The notes beneath the pieces were generated by a model. That model saw only the letters and a list, made by a program, of their open reading frames with translations, did no database searches and was not told where the DNA came from. 64,000 nucleotides of DNA. It comes from Dipylidium caninum. Its lineage: Eukaryota; Platyhelminthes; Cestoda; Cyclophyllidea; Dipylidiidae. Within the stretch, counting starts at the first letter, position 1; every line of letters starts with the position of its first letter. The DNA lies in contig QEYB01001046.1 of the NCBI GenBank assembly GCA_017562135.1, forward strand, positions 1,054,001 through 1,118,000, given 5' to 3'. Shown piece after piece: positions 13,301 to 23,909 of this stretch. Position numbers and translations under genes: made by a program.

Positions 13301-14737
13301 AGGCCGTCGCGGCACTCGAGGCGCCTGTCAGGAGTGGCCGAATGGGTGCGCGCGCTTGGGCGACGCGGATTTTGGCCCTACGCCACCGTAGAACGGCGAA
13401 AAGGCATTTTTCTCAGGGCAGACTCCTTTCCCCTTTCTAACAACACCTTCCTGTTCTACTATGCAAAATCAAGAACTTTTTAAAGTAGTCGGTACGTTCA
13501 ACCGGGCAATGAGTAGAGGCAGAGAATGAGAATACCTTCAGACGTAAATTCTCTTAAATTCATGTCAAACTACTTAAAGCCAGTGTTTTTTTGCTGTTGT
13601 TCTCCCCATGTTTACGCTTTTGAGCCTTAGACACAAAGAAGGGAAGGACTCCAACGTCAGCAAGATTACCAGGGAGACACTTTTACACTCTTTCGACTGA
13701 TCTTTGCGCAATGGCGGTGCAAACTTTGCCTTTTTAAGCAGACCCCGAAAACCATGGTCATGAGGCTGTTTTCGGTGTACATTGCAATCGTCCAGTGCTA
13801 TGCAAAAGACAGAGGCGACATGCTCGACGCACCTGTAGATGGGGCTGAAGGAGATGGCGTAGACGGAGGGGGAGAGAACATGGCCGCTGTACTGGGCGAT
13901 GCGTCGGCCGTGGAGGTCGTAGCAGTCGATTTGTGCGCGCTCGCGATCCGCCACGCAGACCTGCTCGACGCCGCCGGGCGAGGCGGGCACGACGGTGATG
14001 CTGTGCGCCACTAGGAAGCCTTTTTCCGAGGCCTCCTCCCCCTCCTGCTCCTGCTCCTGCTCCTCCTTGCTCCTCCTCAGTGCCACCCACACCCCATTCC
14101 GCCAGGTAGTCACCGCCGGAGGAGAACTTGACCACCCGCTGGTTGCAGTAGCCGTCCGCCACGAATACCTCACCCTGATGAAAGTGAGGGAGCGCAACTT
14201 AACGACAGCAGCCATGGGAAGGCAATCAAGTGGTTCGGATGCACCAGCGCCTCAATTAACTCATATAAAATTCCTAATGGGAAGCGGATTGACAGTTTTC
14301 AATCATTTCCTCCTCCGCATTGAAGCAGAAAATAGAGAGTAACCGTTCGGGAAAAAAGATATTCACACGGTGGTTTCTTATAACAGCATCCGCCTCTCCC
14401 GCAACCGTCTCATTGCAAGGAGACTCGGGGAGAAGCGTCAAATAGAAGTTGTCTGCCACTTCAATTCTTTCTTTTGGGCGAAAATCACGGAGACTGTGTG
14501 AAGCGCGTGAGTGTTTGTGGCTCTCTTCGTCCTCTCCCACCGCCTTCACTACTCGTAGCGTATGTTGAACGCATTTGAGAGGCGAAACGACTTCTCAACA
14601 GTGAGACGGTGGCGACAAACGGCTTCAAAAAGGCACAGTGCCGTGGGAGGTGACTACTTTGAAGAGCCCAGGCGCCTCGAGTGGGAAGGGCGTGATGAGA
14701 TGTTACAAACGAGTGTGCCACACATCTACATTCACAT

Positions 14738-14785
<48 letters not shown>

Positions 14786-17700
14786 CCACGCTCAGAGAGG
14801 GGCTGAGGCGAAGGGCTGAGGAGGGGCACAACAAAACTGCGGAATCAACTTAGAAGCGACATTCGTCTTTTCAGTTGTTTTAACATTGACAAAGTGGAAT
14901 CCCATATAATCTTAGAAGTAATTCGTTGGAAGAAAGAGAAGACGGATTTTCCCCGAAGTTAAGTTGAATTCTTGGGAAAATATCGTAGAAGGTTGTCTGA
15001 CGAGGCAAAAGTACAGACGCTCAAGAAGGGTTCATTTCCTGGGTGATACTTCGACACCCATTGACTTCATGAAATCCATCAAACAGACTACTTTTTAACT
15101 GGGAGAAAAAATGGGAATTAGGGCGAAGATGACGTCGACGTGTGGACAAGCCTAGGAGAGCTTTCCCCTTAGTGCTAAGTCAGTCCACCCAAATAGATGC
15201 AGTCGCCCAAACAAGTTTTGTGTGGTGCTTGTAGTCCCTTAAGAGCTTTAGGAGACGGGGAAACACGAGCCCCTTACCGTGCTGGCGACAGCAACATCGG
15301 CGGGCTTGCAGAAGGAGTTGCGATCGTCCCCTGCCCGTCCCCTTTTGCCAAGCACCAAGGACGGCTTGGTCCACTCACTCCAATCAAACTTCATGACCTG
15401 GTGAAGAGCGAGATCAGTGACCCACAGGGCGGTCGGTTTGCCGGACGCGTCCCGGGCGACGGAGAGACCGTGAGGCAGGATGAGGAGGTCGTCGCCGAAT
15501 GCGTCCAACAGCTTGCCCGATTGCGCATCCACGTGGAGAATCGGTGAATCCACGAAGGTGGCCTCGGGCTCATTGTACTTCAAGTTATCGTCGAAGGAGT
15601 ATTCGTTCCAAGGGTTTTCGCCACGACGAAGAACGAAGAGGTGCGTCCTGCCCTCGTCGCCGTCGGCTAGAGCTATTCCAGACACCTAGAAGAGGCAATT
15701 GGAGGATTCGGTGTAATAAAGACTCTGGTCCGCGAAGTGTGAGGAGAAACATTTCACGTCCAAATAGGCAGTCATGGGGCAGTGCAGCATTTCGTGTTCC
15801 CTGATTCCATCTTGCACCTCAACGCGGAATCTCCAGCCTCATATTCTCAGGGGTACTTTATACACAATAGCAGTGGCAATTGTTACAAAGTCATTTCATC
15901 ACACAACTCCTAACCATTCTGGTAAGAAGGTGATAGTCAGTTGGGTGGCGATGTGAACAAGACTGGGGGAGGCGGACGTTAAAGACAGTCGTGCTACGAA
16001 GGCGGACGTCGGGGTGAATGGTTGCACCTGGAGAAGACTTTTTGCAAGTGACCTCTCGGACCACGTGACACGGCACCACACTTTCGTGGGATGACAATTT
16101 GCCGGCAAAATGTGTCGTTTGTGGACTCAGCCGAGAAGGTCAACCGGACTGAGCAGATGGGACAGTCGACCAATTAGGGCTTTTCGTCCGACACGAGGTG
16201 GTCGTGGAGGGGTGTGTAAAACTAAGAGGAAGATTAAGACTTTAACTACAACTCCGTGATCTTCTAATGTTCAGTGTGCACTGTATCAATCAGCATTTCT
16301 TAAGAATTACGAAAATTTCGTGGAATTGTACAAACACTTCTGATTGGCCTAAACTCGAAAATCTTTTCAATTAGAAGTAGAAAACTTGGTGGAATTCACC
16401 GGTCCCCTTAATCAACCCCCGAATAACCTATTTCATTGAGGTTAGATGAAATAAGTGGAGAGTGTTATGCTCATTAAAATGTGATATTCGTCTGTCGAGC
16501 CTTCGCCACTTGAGAACATGGGATGGTGAAAAGGACTTCCAGCTAATTCTCGAGGGGATGAGCATAACCCCGTCAACGAGGGCCGGATGCATTTCACTTT
16601 TCCTCCTTCATCCATCAACCGATTTGGAAGCTGTCGGAAAAACTGGCGTGAATTCCAAACGCATTGGGAGGTGGGAGCGGATAATACGGGTATCCTTGGG
16701 GGGAAAAATGTCATACAAAAGCTCAGATTATTCGAACAACCCGCCACATCATAGCTACCATGTTTCAATAGATATAAAAAGTTTTTTTTGAGGTTATAGA
16801 CCCATCGAACAGTACGCATGCCAGCTCTTTGAGCGGGCTTAAAATAACCCTCGAGCACATTGAAACCCTCGTTTGGATTACCTCCAGGCTCTTATCACGA
16901 CTAGTAAAAGAGGTGGAGTTCAATTACTCCTTACAGCGCTTGGACGAACATCTCTGATGGACCAGTGAGGATCCGGGAGGAAATCAATGGAGCGTTGAAT
17001 GGAGGGTGTCGGCGGTTCTGGAGCCTTCGCCGGAGGTGTATCGCTGACGTACTCCAACGCTTCAGGCGGTGCGTCGTCCCACACTCCGGGCACCATCTCA
17101 TCAGCACACATTTCAGATTCATCCAAAAGGTTGAAACGCGAACTAAAGGGAGAGAACGGACAGCGGGGACGGTAATGTTGTAGACAGTGGTTTCATGCTA
17201 ACCACGAGGACTTTGACAGTCAGTTCGCATATTATGGACTGGTTTAGACACTCCAAGTTAAAGCGTCGGACACGTGGGCTAGAAAAGTTTCTTGTGGGCA
17301 AAAGTGTCAACACCCGAGACGTGTGGATAAGCACTTGTGCCTACTGCCGACTTGAAACACACGACGAAATGGCCAGAGGACACAAAACCGCAGTAGTCTG
17401 TTGAACATCTTACATGAGAATCTTAATATTTTTTAGCAAATAAGGCAACAATTATCGATGCTAATGGCTTCCAGGTTTCAATAACCGAGATGATACGTGG
17501 CATGTTCTCGGACGAGTTGGCACAGGAGATGTGAACCATTTGGGGTGAGCACTTTGAGAGGCGCGGAAAGCTTTCCCCTTCGGTCAACGACAAACAGAAC
17601 AGCCAGCGAAGGCGTTGCAGCCCTTTCACATTTCTAGCATAATTCGCCTTCTCCGTCAAGTATTAACCCTGACTTTTTAAAAGTGACCTCATTTTTTAAA

Positions 17701-20544
17701 GCAAACACTTCACTCCTTCCCACAATCACACAGGATAGAGGGAGGTAAAAGGGAGATGAGAATTATCGAGTCCTCGTAGATTGGAGGAAATAGGAATTAG
17801 TGTAGTAGCTTAAAATAGCACCGGGGATGCCACGTTGGCAAGCGCCCACGCGGCCGTGCTCGCGGCCACGAGAGGGGCCTTCAGCCCCCGCGAGCTGATT
17901 GGACGCCGGGGCGGTTGAACTCATGCCTACCTTTCGGCGCATGCGCAGCCTCCACCAATCAGGCAGCGGGTGGGAGGGCAGACGGGAGATCGCCCTCAGG
18001 TTATGCTGGAACTAATTGAATTTTGCAATCACGGAGGCAGTAAGGCAATGGGGCTTTAAGGAAGGTGTGGGTTGGGGAGAAGAGCACTTTCAAGATCGGC
18101 GTTGCCAATTGGATAGGGCGAGACGAGACCCGAAAATCATGGGCTTAGATTACTGTAAGGTCGGCGGGAATATCAATTCCGAAATTTAATACAAACAGTT
18201 TAAATAAAATGATGTCGAGGAATTGCGAAATGATATTACCGACTAGAAGGGGACTCGTAAATATTGCGGTTCGGAAGTATGGTTTCACTGTTTTGCACAT
18301 GTGAAGGCAAGAAGAAAAAAGCCTTATTGCTTTACGAATAGATTAACTGAGTCTACATTACATTTAGACTATCTAGCAGTCTGAAGATGAAACTGAGGAT
18401 TGTGGATATCGTCACACCCCTCAGAGTAGTTTCCTTTCGGCCAACATCTACAGATGCCCTCTGAGGCACGATAAATTGTTAATGCAAGGCAATAAAATGG
18501 TGAGTTACAAGCGGCGCACTCAACGGCGCAATGAAATATTTCGATAACACACAACATGGCTCTTCAATAGTGGACGCGAGCACTGGACATTGTCAAAAAC
18601 GTTAATGCTGTAAAACCTTCCTCCCATCCCATCCCATCTCCCCCCCCCCCCTCTTTTTTTCTCTGTTTTCTAAAGTTGGCAGTTGAATTGTGCGTCCTCG
18701 GAGTTGGTGACAAGAGTTTCTAGAATTAAATCACGAAGATTACTATTTACTCACCAAGAAGGCAATTTGATAATGAAGGATCTACAACATTATCAAGTGG
18801 AAATACGGCCAAAATAACTCTAACAGTTCATATGGATCTTGCTTCGGGTCGAATTTACACGAAGATATGGTTCACCACTGCCACTTTGGTTTGGTTTGAT
18901 AGAAATCTAATTAAAGTCGCTCATACATGTCCATCATCTCTTTGCAATTAGATGGCATATACTCGTCAACAACTTAAATTAAACAAAGGCTGTCTCCATA
19001 CTGTGACTCTACAAGTTATAAGTCTCCTAATTATTAAGTGCACAAAGCATATCATAAAGGATTTAAACTTTTTACAGGGGAAATGCTCACATATTCCCTA
19101 ATTTCCCTACCATTAGTCCCTCACAGGGGTGATTAAAAAAGCTTAGAGACGATTGGAAAAACAAATCACTCGCTGCTATGAAATTTAAGGGAGTAAGGAA
19201 CTGTCTGAAGTTTGTTGTTATTCAGTAGATCACGTTTAAGCCAACCATACAAGTTATTTCCAGTCTACAATATCATTATACACTAAGACGTCTTCGACTG
19301 AAACCGCAAGAATTGATGGCTTAATGATGCCAAACTCCATTCCAGGCAATGGTTGCGGAAGTTATCAGTGAATAACTTACTCCATTGTGTACATCAGGTA
19401 GAGGTTACACATCTCGTCAGCATGAGTGGATCCCATCGATGTCGGTGTATCACGATTGGTCGAGTCGTAGACACACCGACCCATTAAAATGTCGCCTTGC
19501 TGCAATCGGATTGAATCCGTGCCAGCAGAAAGTTGGGAAGGCTTGTAGAAAGTCTGCGGCCATCGAGCGTTGCCTTTGGCCATCAAATGGTAGCGTCGAT
19601 CCTGAGGACGGTAGTAATACCCATACACACCCCTGTTTAAGTCATGCGCATGGGTACGAATTGCGATAATACGAATTGGCACATCTGTATGCAGTCTGGA
19701 AAGGAAAATAAATGATTCAAGAGGCTTAATAATGGGAAGGTTTTCAGAGATACTCAAATAACTAATGCTAGGACGTAATTTATTCTTTAACTAAATTAGT
19801 TGTTAAGTGCTATTAGAAGAAGACATCACTTTCACAAGTCATTCTTTATTCTGCGTGCAATCCGACTAAAATAATAAACAAACAAGTCCAGAGACCTCTA
19901 TACTTGGCTTATAATGGGTACTAAAGTGAATATTTTCACCAATAAAAACGTACGAGTGGGAGTTATATGTCAAATTAGCAACAAAAGTTAACCTGCAAGA
20001 AATATTTGTGGGAAAGTGTTGAGCATGTGGAGGGATGGTGGCATCATCATTGTACAAAAGAATGATTCCGGCGCGATTTATCTGAGGTTGGCGAGTATAA
20101 GTGAGTTCAATGGAAGCATAGTCAGGCTTTTCCTCAGGACGGCTGTAGTGGACTTCCATCGCAAGGGATTGAATTTGCGTAGAGTACCCAATTTCAAAAG
20201 CACTGCCCTCTGGCAGAACGAGAGGTGCCCCGTTATGTGCCCAGGCATACATTATGTGAGTTCTGCATTGATTGACGCAGGGGCCAGGATGAGTAGCCTC
20301 CTTAGCTTCCAACCACTCATTGCAAGCGCTAAGTATGATGTGATGAACAGAGGCATTGACAATGGCTTTAAACGCAGTGACGTATCCAGGGCGATTTTTG
20401 AAACCCGAAAGCGGAATTCTTGTACAAATATAGTCGTCTGCCTTTTGGGGGATACGCTCCGGGCATCGTAGCAGTAAATTTTTTGGAAAGAATGGACGCT
20501 GTGCATAATAGGAGCGTGAGAGCAAACCTCCCAACTCCAACCAT
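9818..20544 (-). CDS. PAM: Bifunctional peptidylglycine alpha-amidating monooxygenase (PHM-PAL), seven exons
   Basis: Makes C-terminally amidated peptides in the secretory pathway: PHM hydroxylates peptidylglycine (copper, ascorbate, O2) and PAL cleaves off glyoxylate. Exons, 5' to 3': 20544-19993, 19695-19381, 17142-16935, 15685-15278, 14174-13833, 11979-11660, 10326-9818; every junction phase agrees. It starts with a signal peptide (VGVGRFALTLLLCTAS). PHM copper ligands are present: VHHII (67-68), MEVHY (132), THAH (199, 201) and DEMCN (279). The PAL domain has LPHGLSV, VAHSI and QSPHDV histidines, plus RRGENPW and ADGYCN for the catalytic Arg and Tyr; the Met before the last His pair in mammals is Ser here. 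A transmembrane helix (LVTLCAVVAIIALVLIG) and an acidic cytosolic tail follow. About 865 residues if two frame problems are resolved: an extra base at 20447-20451, and a mini-intron or indel at 14036-14090. Confidence 0.93.
11034..11052. repeat. (GT)n microsatellite
   Basis: About nine GT units in the PAM intron between exons 6 and 7. Confidence 0.85.
11660..11979 (-). CDS. PAM: PAM exon 6: last PAL blade
   Basis: LLFGVTGPV, then an acidic insertion, then SPHDVEVSADG and FVAQL, an NHL-type strand with the third PAL zinc histidine. The start completes Arg from exon 5. Donor GTTAGT leaves phase 1. Confidence 0.92.
13833..14174 (-). CDS. PAM: PAM exon 5: middle PAL propeller, with internal frame change
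   Basis: Opens with GEVFVADGYCNQRVVKF and ends with CVADRERAQIDCYD and AISFSPIYR. The two halves are in different frames, separated by a Glu/Gly-coding purine-rich tract at 14036-14090 (minus). Removing 55 bp from a GTGGGT donor restores the frame; so does deleting one base of a G run. Confidence 0.88.
14739..14784. repeat. (CA)n microsatellite
   Basis: 23 CA units in the PAM intron between exons 4 and 5. It is the longest pure dinucleotide run in the window. Confidence 0.97.
15278..15685 (-). CDS. PAM: PAM exon 4: N-terminal PAL propeller
   Basis: Starts VSGIALADG and contains RRGENPWNEYSFD, LPHGLSV, WVTDLALHQVMKFD and FCKPADVAVAST, all matching the PAL catalytic core. Acceptor CTTCTAG and donor GTAAGG are both phase 0. 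Confidence 0.95.
16935..17142 (-). CDS. PAM: PAM exon 3: PHM end and short linker
   Basis: 69 codons, Asp/Glu/Pro-rich (DDAPPEALEYVSDTPP). The acceptor supplies the one base needed after exon 2, and the GTAAGG donor leaves phase 0. Its last residues, with W and P at the right spacing (W-x6-P-x2-VSG after joining), match the mammalian start of PAL, so PHM joins PAL directly. Confidence 0.75.
17143..19380 (-). other. PAM: PAM intron 2
   Basis: A 2.2 kb intron separating PHM from the PHM-PAL linker exon. Apart from the promoter-like cluster at 17820-18000 and a pyrimidine tract near 18620-18670, nothing was recognised. Confidence 0.7.
17820..18000. promoter_or_regulatory. GC-rich promoter-like cluster inside a PAM intron
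   Basis: Within PAM intron 2: CTGATTGG (17895-17902) and CCAATCAG (17955-17962), an inverted pair of CCAAT boxes; a GC box GGGGCGG (17908-17914); and the palindrome GCGCATGCGC (17937-17946), which fits the NRF-1 consensus. CpG density is well above that of the surrounding AT-rich intron. It may start a PAL-only transcript, a plus-strand transcript toward the SLAIN-like gene, or a noncoding RNA. Confidence 0.45.
19381..19695 (-). CDS. PAM: PAM exon 2: C-terminal PHM with copper site M
   Basis: Carries the HxH pair (RTHAHDL) and the methionine ligand (ADEMCNLYLMY). It begins with one base completing Arg and ends with two bases (GA) before a GTAAGT donor. Confidence 0.93.
19993..20544 (-). CDS. 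PAM: PAM exon 1: signal peptide and N-terminal PHM
   Basis: ATG at 20544 opens a hydrophobic signal sequence. Residues TMPGAYP are in one frame and KADDYIC in another, shifted by one base at a run of five G (plus strand) at 20447-20451. Dropping one base gives an ungapped match to the mammalian MPGVTPKQSDTYFC block, and leaves the phase 2 end that the next exon needs. Donor GTTAAC follows ISCR. Confidence 0.88.
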
Positions 20545-22116
20545 TTTCACGATACCAGACGTCAGCAATTCTGACGGGCCGCGAAAAACAACCCCCGCGT
20601 TAACCTTCAATAATCTACCAAATTACGTATTAAAACATAATTATATCTTTAAGTTAACGTCCACAAATAACGGTAGCTTATTTTTTGACTGTTTAGTTAT
20701 TGCATTCAGTAAAATAATTAGGGTCTTTGGGCAACAAGAATTAAGAAATCGTTAGCATATGTTACAAGCTATCTAACTATACCCTAGGCATATATAACCG
20801 CGTAACATTGCTTAATACAACTACAAATAGTAAAAGTGGTGCAAAGAAACTGTCTTTTGTCAACTTGTTGCATTATTTCCATTATTAAAAGTGTTATGGG
20901 ACCAATTTTACGTCATTAAATGCTATATATATGTATTGTACATATGATATTTAAACACCGAAACATATGTTGGAGCCCGGTTCAGATACCACAGCACGAA
21001 AATGTGCAAGCTTTGTTTATATTATACTGACACTTAATCTCAACATATAGAAATTAAATCCTGTGGTACTAATCCAGAACACAAAGTTATATATCATATC
21101 CGCGGCCCAGCAGTAACCAAATTTATCGAACAGTTGATCTGAGCCCCGCCCAGAAAATGGTTGTCCATCAGCTTTTGACCTTCATGCGCACATAATGCGA
21201 CCGTCTGAAGGGTGACCGGCCGGAGTGAGTTTCAGTGGCTGTCGAATTATTGTGCATGCAAGCAGCGTGTATTTCATCGTTTTATTATTCAAATAGTTTA
21301 ACGTGGTCTTATTTAAGTTTAATTTTGAGCAATTTATAGGATTTACATCGTCGAAAAAGTAATTTGTTGACGCAAGAGCCTCTGTCGGGCATTACTGGAT
21401 AAGGAATTGCGGCCTCTTAGTTTTCCGCAAGATTATCTGCTTGCTTTTGACATTATCCCTAAGCAATTCCTACTTTGTTTGAAAATGAGAAAGCATACAT
21501 TCCACTTCCCTCAGTATCCCTTTGTTCCTTATTTTGTTCTCAACCCTGCCTTTAATTCTTTAAATGATATAATCTGGTCTTAGATAATGAATTGTTTTGT
21601 CCCTTCATGTTATCATTCGTTTTCCAGTAGGTCTGTATGTTAATGCGATGATTATCGAATGGAATTACAGGTCCACCGAATATTTTTTTTATTATCTTAT
21701 TTTTCTGGCTCTTGGTGGTTTTTCAAAAATTGCCATATTATATTCGTAGCATAAATACTCGGGCTGCAACCTCGAAACCTTTGTTCGTTTGTTAAGCGCT
21801 GGATAATTTTGCACGAGCATTAATAAATTTCTTGTCTATGGTAAATAATTATTGACATAACACTATGTTCATACTATAATCATTGCTTGTTTCTTGTTCC
21901 CTTATGTAGAATGGTTGCGTTTGGGTTTGCCATTCTAATGCTTGTAAGTGACTAGGTGTCCCTATGAAACTAATCTAACTCTTCACACAAGTTGAGCAAT
22001 TAATCATCGCCATTACCTACCAACACAATCTACTTTTCCTGACTTTCTCTTCATTGTGATGTTGGTCACAGCCGTAGTCTTTATTTACACGGGTATTTGT
22101 GTTGGTCAGCTACGGA
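20545..22116. other. Divergent intergenic region, PAM and SLAIN-like gene
   Basis: About 1.6 kb, mostly AT-rich, between the divergent start codons of PAM and the SLAIN-like gene. A more GC-rich stretch near 21120-21230 includes CCCCGCCC and CCGGCCGG and may contain a promoter. No coding signal was seen. Confidence 0.5.
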
Positions 22117-23361
22117 ATGGCTGCAGCGACTGTCGAACCACATGAGGATGCCACAAGCTTACCGAAGTTGTCTCTGGGACGCCCCAATTCTTGTCAAAAC
22201 AACTTCGGAGGGGACGACTCTTCAAATACTAATGGTACTAGTACTCCTTCCTACCCGCAAGGCAAACTTGTAGAAAACATCCCCGAGGAAGAATGCTGGC
22301 TTTTTAAGCCGCCCCAAACATCTGAACCAAATAACTTTCCTTACTCTTCCTGTCTTCTCTGGGCACGCGAGGTTTTCGACTCACCCTCTTCTGAGTTTTA
22401 CCGTCGCCGCCGAGACCTCTTGAATCGTTTGGAGATTATCCTTGCTAGGGAACCGGCAAAACGTTTGCCCAACCTAGGTGGAAGCGTTCCTTCTCTCAAC
22501 ACATCTCCGTCTGCCATGGTCGCTCCCACTCCACTTGCCAAATCTCATGGAATCGGTGGTGGTAGCGGTCAAAATTTCGGTCCTGGCAGCAGCGCTACTT
22601 TCGTTAGACCAAAGCGTCACGCCTCAGAAATGTTACCACAACATTCGCGTCAACGTTCATCTCCGGTTGGTAACCGTTCCCCGGTGCCTTTTAAAAATAC
22701 CGGATCTACCGACGATCTGCAAAATGTCGCCGATTTACAAAGCATGGCTCGCAAACAGGAGGACGAGTTGAAGGCGGAAGTCGCGGCTATCTCTGCCCAC
22801 CATCAAGCCTCGCGTATGGGTGGGAGTCAACAGTCACTCAATTCCGCCAACCGATCCGACCAAGAAAGTCCTTATACCAGTCAATCGCGTCTCCATATTT
22901 CCTCTAGTCCAACACCTAGCGATGTTGTGAAGCAACCGATGGCTGCTTTACGGCATTCACTTGATAGTCAGCGTTACGGTTCAGCAGTGCACCGTGGTGA
23001 AGGGAGCGATGAGAATTTGGTGGGCGGCGGTGAAGTGAGTATCACTTTGCCGGGTCTGCGAAACCACCTAGAAGAGGCGCAGTCGCCCTCTGTTGAGAGT
23101 TTTCCTCCACCCGGGGTCCAACAAGCTGTTATTGTGGGCAGACCTATGGGCAAGATGACGTCCAGGTTGCCAGCTCCTATGCGTCGAGGTCCACGATTTC
23201 CCAGCACCGAAGCTCTCCCCTCCTTTGGTTGGAGTGATGGCATTCATCCCAGTGGACCGATGCGACGCAGTAGCCAAGAACAATTGGCTGGTCGGCGCAT
23301 CCCCATGCCTCCGCCGCGCTCAGGATCCTCGCTTTCTGGTGCGGGTTTTCAACAACAATAG
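22117..23361 (+). CDS. SLAIN-motif protein-like, microtubule plus-end factor
   Basis: A single-exon frame of 414 codons plus stop from ATG at 22117. The best clue is near the N-terminus: EEECWLFKPPQ, then LLWAREVFDSPS and RRDLLNRLE. This resembles the SLAIN1/2 block (a WL-Y/F-x-SP core, then W-C-R-Q-V-L-D-x-PS-PE and an arginine-rich RLE helix). The rest is low-complexity, rich in Ser, Pro, Gly and Arg, ending in SRLPAPMRRG and IPMPPPRSG repeats like the basic SxLP tails of CLASP/EB-binding proteins. SLAIN proteins bind EB1 and ch-TOG and promote microtubule growth. The usual N-terminal coiled coil is absent and could lie in an upstream exon. The open frame extends only to 22099 before a stop, and a weak acceptor (GGTCAG) sits just upstream, so a 5' UTR exon is possible. 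Identification rests on one short motif plus composition. Confidence 0.65.
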   Translation: MAAATVEPHEDATSLPKLSLGRPNSCQNNFGGDDSSNTNGTSTPSYPQGKLVENIPEEECWLFKPPQTSEPNNFPYSSCLLWAREVFDSPSSEFYRRRRDLLNRLEIILAREPAKRLPNLGGSVPSLNTSPSAMVAPTPLAKSHGIGGGSGQNFGPGSSATFVRPKRHASEMLPQHSRQRSSPVGNRSPVPFKNTGSTDDLQNVADLQSMARKQEDELKAEVAAISAHHQASRMGGSQQSLNSANRSDQESPYTSQSRLHISSSPTPSDVVKQPMAALRHSLDSQRYGSAVHRGEGSDENLVGGGEVSITLPGLRNHLEEAQSPSVESFPPPGVQQAVIVGRPMGKMTSRLPAPMRRGPRFPSTEALPSFGWSDGIHPSGPMRRSSQEQLAGRRIPMPPPRSGSSLSGAGFQQQ

Positions 23362-23479
23362 TTTTCCGTCATTTTTCTTCTTATCATCGCCATTCATTAT
23401 TATAATAACAATAATGCATCAACTAATCTGTCCCCTAATTTGGTTTCTATTTTGTTGGCATTTAATCGGTTATTACTTC

Positions 23480-23504
23480 AATAAAGTCCTAAGCACGGAA
23501 TAAA
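23480..23504 (+). terminator. Two AATAAA poly(A) signals after the SLAIN-like gene
   Basis: Hexamers at 23480-23485 and 23499-23504, about 120-140 bp after the stop codon and only about 65 bp before the next start codon. Confidence 0.6.
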
Positions 23505-23569
23505 CGTGTTTCTTCCTATTTTCCCTTGATTTACCTACTTCTCAATGTGTTCTCTTTTTAAGTTGGCCA

Positions 23570-23909
23570 ATGACTCATTCCTCTGAGAATGTGGAAGGTG
23601 AGACGCATTCTTCTTCGCTCTTTCGACGGTGCAACAGTGTCACTATCTTCTATTTTTCTTCTTAAAGAGTCACCTACACTTTGTGAAGAAGCCTTACGTT
23701 TCGCAGATGACTATGCCTACCTTTGTGGCCAGAGTTTAGATGAAATGAAGGACTTTAAACCCATAGGCGGTAACTCAGCTTTTGATCATCTGCGTGCAGA
23801 TTTGACCCAACTGCTGGAAGAGAAGGCGGTCGTAGAGGTCGAGCTCAAAACACTGAAGGAAAATCGGGAACGAGCTATTGCGTTGTTAGAAGAATTTGGA
23901 TTCTCTTGA
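23570..23909 (+). CDS. 89-residue coiled-coil protein, two exons
   Basis: Exon 1, 23570-23597 (MTHSSENVE), joins exon 2, 23668-23909, across a 70 bp GTGAGA...AAAG intron in phase 1, giving 89 residues. The second half is a charged heptad-like helix (LRADLTQLLEEKAVVEVEL, then KTLKENRERAIALLEEFGF). The first half is acidic with DDYAYLCGQSLDEMKDF. I do not recognise the family; a small adaptor or complex subunit is possible. The start codon is 208 bp after the upstream stop, and a strong 3' splice acceptor (TTCTCTTTTTAAG at 23550-23562) precedes it with no partner exon in view. That is compatible with spliced-leader trans-splicing of a downstream operon gene. Confidence 0.7.

Noticed and set aside
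13754..14014. Plus-strand frames opposite PAM exon 5
   Set aside because: They are antisense shadows of the PAL coding sequence.
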